Positions 1-7,136 of a stretch of DNA of 64,000 bases are shown piece by piece. This DNA is from Simplicispira metamorpha (lineage in GTDB: Bacteria; Pseudomonadota; Gammaproteobacteria; Burkholderiales; Burkholderiaceae_C), in assembly GCF_004341365.1 (NCBI RefSeq), contig NZ_SLXH01000004.1, positions 62,001 to 126,000 of the forward strand, read 5' to 3'. Each line of letters begins with the position of its first letter. Position 1 is the first letter of the stretch. Both the position numbers and the translations under genes were made by a program. The notes under the pieces are model-generated. The model saw nothing but the letters and a program-made list of their open reading frames with translations, was not told the origin of the DNA and did no database searches.

Positions 1-1076
1 CCGGGCTTGACCAGGCGCGCGGCGCTGGCCAGGATGGCCGCCTGCTTGACCTGCAACTCCTGCACCGCGTTGGGCGACTGGCGCCATTTCAGGTCGGGGT
101 TGCGCCGCAGCGTGCCCAGGCCCGAGCACGGCGCATCGACCAACACCCGATCGATCTTGCCGCTCAGGCGCTTGACGCGCTCATCACGCTCATGGGCGAT
201 GGCCGCCGGATGGACGTTGGACAGCCCGCTGCGCGCCAGCCGTGGCTTGAGCGCATCGAGCCGGTGGCCCGACACGTCAAAGGCGTACAGCCGCCCGGTG
301 CTGCGCATGGTGGCGCCCACGGCCAGCGTCTTGCCACCGGCGCCTGCGCAAAAGTCCACCACCATCTCGCCACGCTTGGCGTCCAGCAGCAGTGCCAGCA
401 GTTGCGAGCCTTCGTCCTGCACTTCGATGGCGCCGCGCACAAACGCGGGCAGCTTGGCCAGAGCGGGCTTGCCCTCGACGCGCAGGCCCCAAGGCGAGTA
501 CGGCGTCGCTACTGATTTGATAGCTGCTTGCGCAAGCTCCTTCTGCACTTCAGGCCGTTTTTCTTTCAAAACGTTGACGCGCAAGTCCAGCGGTGCGCTG
601 GACGACAGCGCCTGCACCAGCGGCCAGAAGCCGTCGCCCAGCTGGGCTTTGAGCGGCTGGGCCAGCCACTCGGGCAGGTTGTGGCGGTGGCGCTCCAGCA
701 GCTCATCGGGGCGCACGGCGTCGCAAGCGTCGAGCCACTGCTTTTCGCGGTCGTTCAAGGCGCCGCGCAAAAACTCGCGCGGGCCGTGCACGGCTTGCGG
801 GTTGCTGCGCCGGGCTTCTTCGTCTTGCCAGTGGGCGTAGCCCAGGATGGCCAAGCGCCGCTCCTTGGGGCCGGAGCCCGAAGGCGCCATGTGGTCAAAC
901 AGCAGTTTTTTGCGCAGCACCGTGTAAACGGTTTCTGCCAGCGCAGCGCGCTCGCGCTGGCCCAGACCCCGGTGGTCGCGGAAAAAACGCGACACCACGG
1001 CGTCGGCAGGGTGTTCAAAAGTCAGGGTGAGCCGCACGAGTTCGGCGCAGGCTTCGATAAGGGCGTTGGGATGCAT
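1..1076 (-). CDS. RsmB/NOP-family rRNA cytosine-C5 methyltransferase (3' end outside window)
   Basis: The reading frame starts at an ATG (MHPNALIEAC) and runs off the left edge after 358 codons. It matches SAM-dependent RNA m5C methyltransferases of the RsmB/NOP group: the SAM-binding motif VDFCAGAGGKT is near residue 250 and the motif IV sequence VDAPCSGLGTLRRNPDLKW follows. The second catalytic cysteine motif lies beyond the window. The N-terminal part is short and does not look like the NusB domain of true RsmB, so I leave the symbol empty. A copy of the dispersed repeat (509-571) is in frame and encodes KELAQAAIKSVATPY, between the N-terminal part and the catalytic domain. The gene is divergent from the DUF1653 gene. 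Confidence 0.9.
   Translation of the reverse strand, partial: MHPNALIEACAELVRLTLTFEHPADAVVSRFFRDHRGLGQRERAALAETVYTVLRKKLLFDHMAPSGSGPKERRLAILGYAHWQDEEARRSNPQAVHGPREFLRGALNDREKQWLDACDAVRPDELLERHRHNLPEWLAQPLKAQLGDGFWPLVQALSSSAPLDLRVNVLKEKRPEVQKELAQAAIKSVATPYSPWGLRVEGKPALAKLPAFVRGAIEVQDEGSQLLALLLDAKRGEMVVDFCAGAGGKTLAVGATMRSTGRLYAFDVSGHRLDALKPRLARSGLSNVHPAAIAHERDERVKRLSGKIDRVLVDAPCSGLGTLRRNPDLKWRQSPNAVQELQVKQAAILASAARLVKP
509..571 (+). repeat. Dispersed Comamonadaceae-type repeat, copy inside the RNA methyltransferase gene
   Basis: Carries the core TTTGATAGCTGCTTGCGC followed by CTTCAGGCCG and an AAAA end, like the other copies. GCTTGCGCAAGC in the centre is self-complementary. The methyltransferase frame is open through it on the opposite strand. 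Confidence 0.8.
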
Positions 1077-1173
1077 GGGCGCGATTGTCCCATTGTGGGC
1101 AGGCCAGCGGGCATTGTCCTGCGCTGCGGCGGCTTATGCTGGCGCTTTTTACCTTGCCCCCCGCCAGCGCCCC

Positions 1174-1437
1174 ATGCACGACGACTTGCCTCCACTGACC
1201 ACCATCCCGCCCGGCCTGTACCGGCATTACAAAGGCCAGCGCTATGAAGTGGTGGCCACCGCCCGCCACAGTGAAACGCGCGAGGCCATGGTGGTGTACC
1301 GCGCACTGTATGGCGACCAGGGGCTGTGGGTGCGCCCCGCCGCCATGTTTCTGGAAACCGTGCAGGTCAACGGCCAACCCCAGGCACGCTTTGCCCCGGT
1401 GGCTGGCGAAATCATTGAAAGCAAAAATAGCCTCTAG
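1174..1437 (+). CDS. DUF1653 domain protein
   Basis: A small protein of 87 residues. The segment GLYRHYKGQRYEVVATARHS and the later LWVRPAAMFLETV are the signature of the DUF1653 family, a small beta-rich domain of unknown function. I chose the ATG at 1174 because the family domain begins about ten residues later and the upstream in-frame sequence is not conserved-looking. It lies between the divergent RNA methyltransferase and the convergent purN. Its last codons and TAG stop fall inside a dispersed repeat, so the C-terminal residues (about IIESKNSL) are probably repeat-derived. Function is unknown. Confidence 0.8.
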   Translation: MHDDLPPLTTIPPGLYRHYKGQRYEVVATARHSETREAMVVYRALYGDQGLWVRPAAMFLETVQVNGQPQARFAPVAGEIIESKNSL

Positions 1438-1482
1438 CGCCCGTCTGGTATGCGCTAGCAGCTATTATTTAGATAGCAAATT
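1420..1482 (-). repeat. Dispersed repeat at the convergent ends of the DUF1653 gene and purN
   Basis: Contains AGCAGCTATTATTTAGATAGC. The centre forms a perfect 7-bp stem, CTAGCGC (1434-1440) with GCGCTAG (1452-1458). It contains the stop codons of both flanking genes. Confidence 0.8.
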
Positions 1483-2043
1483 CGCAATCGCGCGCGGGTA
1501 GATCAGGTGCTCTTGCGAGAGCACGCGCGCGGCCAGCGTGTCGGCGGTGTCCTGGGGCAGCACGGGCACCACGGCCTGATCGAGGATGGGGCCCACGTCC
1601 AGCTCGGCAGTGACCAGATGCACGGTGGCACCGGCAAACTTGCAGCCCGCGTCAATGGCGCGCTGGTGCGTGTGCAGGCCGGTAAAAGCGGGCAGCAGCG
1701 AGGGGTGGATGTTGGTCAGCCGCCCTTCGTAGTGCGCCACAAACCCTGGCGACAAGATGCGCATGAAGCCTGCCAGCACCACCAGCGCGGGGTCGTACTG
1801 GTCGATCAGCGCGGCCAGCGCAGTGTCAAAAGCCTCGCGGCTGGCAAACTGCTTGTGGTCCAGCACCTCGGTGGCAATGCACTGCGCGCGGGCCAGCTCC
1901 AGCCCTTTGGCATCGGCTTTGTTGCTGATGACGGCCGCCACCCGCACGCCCAGGCGCTGCGCCCAGTCTTGTTGCTGCGCTGCCCGCACAATGGCCGCCA
2001 TGTTCGAGCCGCCGCCTGAAATCAGAATCACGATATTTTTCAT
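1465..2043 (-). CDS. purN: Phosphoribosylglycinamide formyltransferase PurN
   Basis: This 192-residue protein is the 10-formyltetrahydrofolate-dependent GAR transformylase of de novo purine synthesis. The N-terminal [17 protein letters not shown] is the phosphate-binding loop. [13 protein letters not shown], the catalytic segment [13 protein letters not shown] (Asn and His) and [17 protein letters not shown] (catalytic Asp) are all present. Length fits the family. The ATG start is followed at once by the glycine-rich loop. The gene is divergent from yceH with only 21 bp between starts, so any promoter must overlap yceH coding sequence. The stop codon and the final residues LLSK come from a dispersed repeat. 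Confidence 0.96.
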   Translation of the reverse strand: MKNIVILISGGGSNMAAIVRAAQQQDWAQRLGVRVAAVISNKADAKGLELARAQCIATEVLDHKQFASREAFDTALAALIDQYDPALVVLAGFMRILSPGFVAHYEGRLTNIHPSLLPAFTGLHTHQRAIDAGCKFAGATVHLVTAELDVGPILDQAVVPVLPQDTADTLAARVLSQEHLIYPRAIANLLSK

Positions 2044-2064
2044 TTGACCGGAATTATCCCTGCC

Positions 2065-2757
2065 ATGCCCTTTGACCCCACCACCCGCCCCCTGAGCCTC
2101 ATCGCAGCGCGCGTTCTGGCCACGCTGATGGAAAAAGCCCGCACCGTGCCCGACAGCTACCCGCTCACCCTCAACACCCTGGTGCTGGGCTGCAACCAGA
2201 AAACCACCCGCGACCCGGTGATGAACGTCAGCGACGCCCAAGCGCAAGAAGCGCTGGATGAGCTGAAATACCTGTCGCTGGTGCATGAAGCCAGCGGCGG
2301 ACGCACCACGCGCTGGGAGCACAACTTCCAGCGCGGCGTGGGCGTGCCCGAGCAGTCTGCCGTGCTGCTGGGCCTCTTGATGCTGCGCGGCCCGCAAACG
2401 GCGGGCGAGCTGCGCATCAACGCCGAGCGCTGGTACCGCTTTGCCGACATCTCCTCGGTCGAAGCCTTCCTGGACGAGCTGCAAGAGCGCAGCCCCGAAA
2501 AAGGCGGCCCGCTGGTCGTGCAACTGCCCCGCGCCCCCGGTGCGCGTGAGCAGCGCTGGGCGCATTTGCTGTGTGGCCCGGTCGATGCCAGCGCCCTGCT
2601 GGGCAACGCCCCCAGCAGCGCCAGCGCAGGCAGCCCGGCCCTGCAAGCGCGCGTGGAAAGCCTGGAAGCCCAGGTCGCCGCCCTGCAAGCCACCGTGCAG
2701 CGCCTGTGCGCCGAGCTGGGCGTGGAGCCCGCGCCCGGCGAAGCAGCGCAAGGATAA
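2065..2757 (+). CDS. YceH family protein (DUF480, UPF0502)
   Basis: The product is about 230 residues and matches the YceH/DUF480 family, made of two winged-helix domains. The family hallmarks seen are LTLMEK-like [32 protein letters not shown] near residue 50 and the second-domain segment [17 protein letters not shown]. The C-terminal 45 residues form a likely coiled coil ([17 protein letters not shown]). I prefer the ATG at 2065 ([11 protein letters not shown]) over a TTG at 2044, because family members start just before this motif. Its cellular role is not established. Confidence 0.9.
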   Translation: MPFDPTTRPLSLIAARVLATLMEKARTVPDSYPLTLNTLVLGCNQKTTRDPVMNVSDAQAQEALDELKYLSLVHEASGGRTTRWEHNFQRGVGVPEQSAVLLGLLMLRGPQTAGELRINAERWYRFADISSVEAFLDELQERSPEKGGPLVVQLPRAPGAREQRWAHLLCGPVDASALLGNAPSSASAGSPALQARVESLEAQVAALQATVQRLCAELGVEPAPGEAAQG

Positions 2758-2835
2758 TGGCGGGCTTTTCTTCTACCCGAACCCGCGCCCCGGCCCCTGG
2801 CCACCACGCAACGTTCGCAACCCTATTTGTCCGAC

Positions 2836-4143
2836 ATGAGCGCCACCGCCACCGACCCCAACCTGAAACACCTGCACCTTGCGCGCGAACAGATCGCCAA
2901 AGGCGACCTGAAAAACGCCGCACAGACGCTGAACAAAGCACAAAAACAAGCGCCCAACGACCCGCGTGTGTTCGTGCTGGCGGGGGTGATGGCGGAAAAA
3001 TCCGGCAACATCCCCGGCGCGTTTGATGCGCTGCAACGCGCCGTCACGCTGGCACCCGACTGGGGCCCGGGCCTGCTGGAACTGGCCTTGCTGCAAGCGC
3101 GGCAAAACCAGTTCGACAAGGCCATCGCCACGGCAGAAAAAGTCGCCCAGGTGGAGCCCAGCAACCTGCGGGTGCTGGCCGGTGTGGTCGATATCGCCCA
3201 CCGCGCGGGCCACCTGGACATGGCCGTGCGCCACCTGCGCCGGGGCCTGACGCTGGTGCCGGGCGACGCCACGCTGCGCCGCACGCTGGCACGCGACCTG
3301 AGCAGCCTGGCGCAGTACGACGAGGCCATTGCGGTGTGGAGCGCCCTGATCGAAGAAAACCCGCAAGACACCCAGGCGCTGATGGGCCGGGTGCAAACCC
3401 ACGTGGCCCAAGGCCAGGCAGCCCGCGCCCTGCCCGACACCACCGCCCTGCTGGCGCTGGCACCGGGTGATTCGGTCTATGCCTACTACAACGCGCTGGC
3501 CCACGGCGCCACGCCCGCGCACCAGCCCGCCGAACTGAGCCGCGGCCTGTTCGATGACATGGCCGAGTTCTACGACCTGCACATGGTGCGCACCCTGAAG
3601 TACCAGCTGCCCAAACAAGTGGCAGAAAAAATCACCGCCCTGCACCCGGACAAAAAGCTCAACATCCTTGACCTGGGCTGCGGCACCGGGTTGCTGGGCG
3701 TGTACCTGGGGCGCATCGACGGCTTTCTGATTGGCGTGGACATCTCCAAGGGCATGATCGAACAAGCCGCCCGCCACGGCGTGTACGACCGCTTCCACCA
3801 CGTCAACCTGCTGGACGCGCTGCAAGACACGCCCGATGCGCTCTACCAGGTGATCACGGCGCTGGATGTGTTCATCTACACCGGCGACATCAGCGCCGCC
3901 CTGGCCGATGCGCTGCGCATTCTGACCCCCGGCGGCCACCTGATTTTCTCGTGCGAAGCCGCCCCCGAGGACGGCCCCGACCTGGTGCTGCAAGCCACGG
4001 GCCGCTACGCCCACCGGCACAGCCACGTCGAGGCGCTGTGCCAAGCGGCCGGCGTTGACGTCACCATCGAAGACACCGTGCTGCGCCACGAGAACCACGC
4101 CCCCGTCCACGGCTTTGTGGTGGTGGCGCACAAGGGCGCCTGA
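2836..4143 (+). CDS. TPR-repeat protein fused to a SAM-dependent methyltransferase
   Basis: The first half (about residues 1-220) is built of tetratricopeptide-like helical repeats rich in Ala and Leu, for example AREQIAKGDLKNAAQTLNKA. The second half is a class I methyltransferase with motif I ILDLGCGTGLLGVYL, the acidic motif II loop FLIGVDIS and a motif IV-like region ALDVFIYTGD. Such proteins are often annotated as TPR methyltransferases of unknown substrate; the TPR part presumably recruits a protein partner. The start is either the ATG at 2836 or a TTG nine bases upstream. A strong hairpin terminator follows the stop codon. Confidence 0.85.
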   Translation: MSATATDPNLKHLHLAREQIAKGDLKNAAQTLNKAQKQAPNDPRVFVLAGVMAEKSGNIPGAFDALQRAVTLAPDWGPGLLELALLQARQNQFDKAIATAEKVAQVEPSNLRVLAGVVDIAHRAGHLDMAVRHLRRGLTLVPGDATLRRTLARDLSSLAQYDEAIAVWSALIEENPQDTQALMGRVQTHVAQGQAARALPDTTALLALAPGDSVYAYYNALAHGATPAHQPAELSRGLFDDMAEFYDLHMVRTLKYQLPKQVAEKITALHPDKKLNILDLGCGTGLLGVYLGRIDGFLIGVDISKGMIEQAARHGVYDRFHHVNLLDALQDTPDALYQVITALDVFIYTGDISAALADALRILTPGGHLIFSCEAAPEDGPDLVLQATGRYAHRHSHVEALCQAAGVDVTIEDTVLRHENHAPVHGFVVVAHKGA

Positions 4144-4174
4144 GCACACGGCCCCGCGCCCGACGTTGTGCGCA

Positions 4175-4217
4175 CACACCGGCCCGCCCGCACCACGCTG
4201 GCGGGCCGGTGTGCTTT
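4175..4217 (+). terminator. Hairpin terminator between convergent genes
   Basis: A perfect 14-bp GC-rich stem (4175-4188 with 4200-4213, outer bases CACACC/GGTGTG) and an 11-nt loop are followed by CTTT. It sits right after the TPR-methyltransferase stop. The U tract is short, so it may act as a partial or bidirectional terminator. Confidence 0.65.
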
Positions 4218-5158
4218 CAGGTCAGGCGGAAATTGACCGGCTGTAGCGGCTCAGGCAGATCGGTTTCACCCAAGGATTCGCGCAGCGATATTTCAATGCT
4301 GCGGCACAGCGTATCGAGGGGCAGGTCGTTGCTCTCCAGCCCGAACGGCTCTTCGATTTCATCGCCCAGGGCATCCAGGCCAAAGAAGGTGTAGGCCACG
4401 ATGGCCACGACAAACGGCGTCATGAACCCCGTGGTGTCCACCAGGCCAAAGGGCAGCAAAAAGCAGTACATGTAGGCCGTGCGGTGCAGCAGCAGCGTGT
4501 ACGAAAACGGAATCGGCGTGTGCTTGATGCGCTCGCACGAGGCCGCTGCCGCTGTCAGGGCCGACAGCGTCTGGTCGATGGGCACGGCCAGGCTGGGGGC
4601 GATGTGGCCTTGGCGCACGCACTCGCCCAGGTCGCGGCCCATGGCCAGCATCAGCGCGTCGGCAGGGCTGCGGACGCTGCGGATTTGCGCAAACTCGGCT
4701 GCCGTCGTCCAGCGCTCCAGGGTGCCATCGTCCTTCTGGCCGCGCAGTTGCAAGCGCAGCGCGTGGGCAAAGGCAATGCAGCGGTGCACCATGCGCACGC
4801 GCACGTCGCTGTCGCGCGCCAGCGGGTCGATGGGCTGGGGCAGCTGGATCAGGCTTTGGCACTGGCGCGAGAGGCTGCGCATGCGCAGCACCAGCTCGCC
4901 CCAGAGTTTGCGCGCCTCCCAGTAGCGGTCGTAGGCGGTGGTGTTGCGAAACCCCAGAAAAATCGCCAGCGGCAAACCAATCAGCGTGAACGGGATGGCC
5001 GTGAGCGTGATCTTCACGGTGAACAGGTTGCCATGCGCCAGCGTGACCAGCGTGGCCAGCAAGGTATTGAGCAGCAAGGTCAGGCGGATGCGCTGCAACA
5101 CAGACCCCCGCAGCACCAGAAACAAGCGCAGCCCCGAGGGGCGATCACGAACAATCAT
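4217..5158 (-). CDS. Bestrophin-like (YneE/UPF0187) membrane channel
   Basis: The protein of 313 residues belongs to the bacterial bestrophin family, pentameric anion or cation channels of the inner membrane. It begins MIVRDRPSGLRLFLVLRGSV, the typical family start, followed by a hydrophobic helix. LTAIPFTLIGLPLAIFLGFRN and AYDRYWEARKLWGELV near residues 45-85 are family hallmarks (fixed RNxxxYxRxWEAR). Later hydrophobic segments include YMYCFLLPFGLVDTTGFMTP. The in-frame sequence upstream of this ATG is not family-like. It stands alone between convergent and co-oriented neighbours. The transported ion cannot be told from sequence. Confidence 0.92.
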   Translation of the reverse strand: MIVRDRPSGLRLFLVLRGSVLQRIRLTLLLNTLLATLVTLAHGNLFTVKITLTAIPFTLIGLPLAIFLGFRNTTAYDRYWEARKLWGELVLRMRSLSRQCQSLIQLPQPIDPLARDSDVRVRMVHRCIAFAHALRLQLRGQKDDGTLERWTTAAEFAQIRSVRSPADALMLAMGRDLGECVRQGHIAPSLAVPIDQTLSALTAAAASCERIKHTPIPFSYTLLLHRTAYMYCFLLPFGLVDTTGFMTPFVVAIVAYTFFGLDALGDEIEEPFGLESNDLPLDTLCRSIEISLRESLGETDLPEPLQPVNFRLT

Positions 5159-5242
5159 GCGGAGAACACCGATGGCATTTAAGGGTAAACCCTGATTTGA
5201 CCACAGCCCCGACCCCACCGAAAGGCCCAGGCCCAGGGTTTT

Positions 5243-5812
5243 TTAGCAGTCCAGCGCATCCAGCAAGCGCGAAGATTTGGGCACATGGGCCATCAGGAAC
5301 TCCATCTGGTCGGTCAGGATGCGGCGGTTGCGCAAGATGAAGTCCTCCCACAGGCTGGGCACGTAAGGCGCGTAAAGCAGCGGCATGTGCGCCTGCTCGG
5401 GGGTGCGCGGGCCTTTGCGGTGGTTGCAGGGGCGGCAGGCGGTGACGACGTTCATCCAGTGGTCGGCGCCCTTTTGTGCCAGCGGCACGATGTGCTCGCG
5501 CGTGAGGCTGTACTCGTCAAAATGCCCGCCGCAGTACGCGCAGATGCAGCGGTCGCGGGCAAACAGTTTGCTGTTGGCCAGCGCGGGCTGGATGTCAAAG
5601 GGGTTGATGCCCGGCACGCCCCGGGTGCCGATGATGCTGTGGACGGTGATGACCGACTGCAGCCCGGTGATGGCGTTGTGCCCGCCGTGGAACACCGCCA
5701 CCTCGCTGCCTGCCACCCAGCGCACATCGCCCGCAGCGCTGTGGATGACAGCCTGCTCCAGCGATATCCATGACTGGGGCACACCCTGTGCCGAAAGCTT
5801 CAAGACCTTCAC
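5243..5812 (-). CDS. HNH endonuclease family protein
   Basis: The protein of about 189 residues has a cysteine-zinc HNH nuclease domain in its second half: CAYCGGHFDEYSLTREHIVP, then WMNVVTACRPCNHRKG. These give the two CxxC zinc pairs and the catalytic EHIVP/N/H residues. The N-terminal half (VLKLSAQGVPQSWISLEQAV) is typical of a widespread chromosomal HNH family of proteobacteria, not a phage homing enzyme. No ATG fits; GTG at 5812 (VKVLKLSAQG) is the best start, with a second GTG one codon upstream. Function in the cell is unknown. Confidence 0.85.
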   Translation of the reverse strand: MKVLKLSAQGVPQSWISLEQAVIHSAAGDVRWVAGSEVAVFHGGHNAITGLQSVITVHSIIGTRGVPGINPFDIQPALANSKLFARDRCICAYCGGHFDEYSLTREHIVPLAQKGADHWMNVVTACRPCNHRKGPRTPEQAHMPLLYAPYVPSLWEDFILRNRRILTDQMEFLMAHVPKSSRLLDALDC

Positions 5813-5927
5813 CACTGACCTCCTGGAACAACGCTGCAGACAAGGAAGGAACGCCACGCGGACTGTCTGGACAGCCCACGCAGGCGACAGGCGCACTGCA
5901 TGGGCTGCGTCACAATATACGCTTTTT

Positions 5928-5990
5928 TCAAGTCAAATCGGCCTCTGGCGCTTGATGGCTGTGCGCCATGCGCTATTAAAAAGATAACAA
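5928..5990 (-). repeat. Dispersed repeat just upstream of ribF
   Basis: Begins TCAAGTCAAATCGGCCTC and ends GCGCTATTAAAAAGATAACA. The centre pairs TGGCGC (5946-5951) with GCGCCA (5963-5968). It ends 3 bases before the ribF ATG, so it forms the ribF translation initiation region; no clear Shine-Dalgarno sequence is visible. Confidence 0.75.
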
Positions 5991-5993
5991 CTC

Positions 5994-7028
5994 ATGAAGA
6001 TTTTTCGCGGCTTCCACCACCCCGGCATTGCCAGCGCCTGCGCCGTGACGATTGGCAATTTCGACGGTGTTCACCGGGGCCACCAGGCCATGCTGGCGCT
6101 CTTGCAAAACGAAGCCAGCCACCGCAGTGTGGACAGCTGCGTGCTGACCTTCGAGCCCCACCCGCGCGACTACTTTGCCGCCGCGCTGAACAAGCCCGAT
6201 CTGGCCCCCGCGCGCATCGGCACCCTGCGCGACAAGCTCACCGAGCTGGAGCGCTGCGGCGTGCGCCAGACCGTGGTGCTGCCCTTTGGCGCACGCCTGG
6301 CCGCGCAGTCGCCCCAGGCCTTCATCGACGAAGTGCTGGTGCAGGGCCTGGGCGCGCGCTACGTGCTGGTGGGCGATGACTTCCGCTTTGGCCGCCAGCG
6401 CGCGGGCGACTACGCCATGCTGGACGCTGCCGGACAGGCCCACGGCTTTGACGTGGCGCGCATGAACAGCTACGAAGTGCATGGCCTGCGCGTCTCCAGT
6501 TCTGCCGTGCGCGATGCTCTGGGCAGCGGGCGCATGCAAGACGCAGCGCAGTTGCTGGGGCGGCCCTACACCATCTCGGGCCACGTGGTGCATGGGCGCA
6601 AACTGGGGCGCGCCCTGGGCGAGCGCAGCGCCGGGGCCCACGACGGTTTTCGCACCCTGAACCTGCGCTTTGCCCACTGGAAGCCTGCGGCCAGCGGCAT
6701 TTTTGCCGTGCGCGTCCACGGCCTGGACGAACAAGCGCTGGAAGGCGTGGCCAACCTGGGCATCCGCCCCTCGCTCGATCCCAACGATGCCAACGGTGGC
6801 CGCGTGCTGCTGGAAACCCACTGCCTGGACTGGCCCGCACACCTGGGCTCCGAAGGGGCCTACGGTAAAATCATCCGCGTGGAACTGCTGCACAAACTGC
6901 ACGACGAGCTGAAATACGACAGCCTCGACGCCCTCACCGCCGGCATCGCCCGCGACTGCGCCGATGCGCGTGCGTGGTTCGCCGCCCACGCCGAAACCCG
7001 CCGCCAGACCACGCGCGACCGAATTTGA
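5994..7028 (+). CDS. ribF: Bifunctional riboflavin kinase / FMN adenylyltransferase
   Basis: RibF (344 residues) phosphorylates riboflavin to FMN and adenylates FMN to FAD. The N-terminal adenylyltransferase domain has VTIGNFDGVHRGHQAML and the SSSAVRDAL signature near residue 165. The C-terminal kinase domain starts at YTISGHVVHGRKLGRALG. In most RibF proteins LG is followed closely by FPTAN; here about nine residues (ERSAGAHDG) intervene and the motif reads FRTLNL, keeping only the Thr and Asn. ASGIFAVRVHGL and LGIRPSLDPN follow as expected. It heads a likely ribF-ileS-lspA run, the usual order in proteobacteria. Confidence 0.95.
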   Translation: MKIFRGFHHPGIASACAVTIGNFDGVHRGHQAMLALLQNEASHRSVDSCVLTFEPHPRDYFAAALNKPDLAPARIGTLRDKLTELERCGVRQTVVLPFGARLAAQSPQAFIDEVLVQGLGARYVLVGDDFRFGRQRAGDYAMLDAAGQAHGFDVARMNSYEVHGLRVSSSAVRDALGSGRMQDAAQLLGRPYTISGHVVHGRKLGRALGERSAGAHDGFRTLNLRFAHWKPAASGIFAVRVHGLDEQALEGVANLGIRPSLDPNDANGGRVLLETHCLDWPAHLGSEGAYGKIIRVELLHKLHDELKYDSLDALTAGIARDCADARAWFAAHAETRRQTTRDRI

Positions 7029-7136
7029 CGCGTTGGCGCCGCCCGCCGCCAACATCCTCCCACCCCTTCACGGCCCGCCGGGCGCTTTGGCGTCTGGCGC
7101 CCAGCCTGCCCCCGCACTCCCCCCGAAGCATTCGCC

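Noticed and set aside
5243-5812. Phage or homing origin for the HNH nuclease
   Set aside because: No phage genes nearby and the architecture is that of a common chromosomal family.
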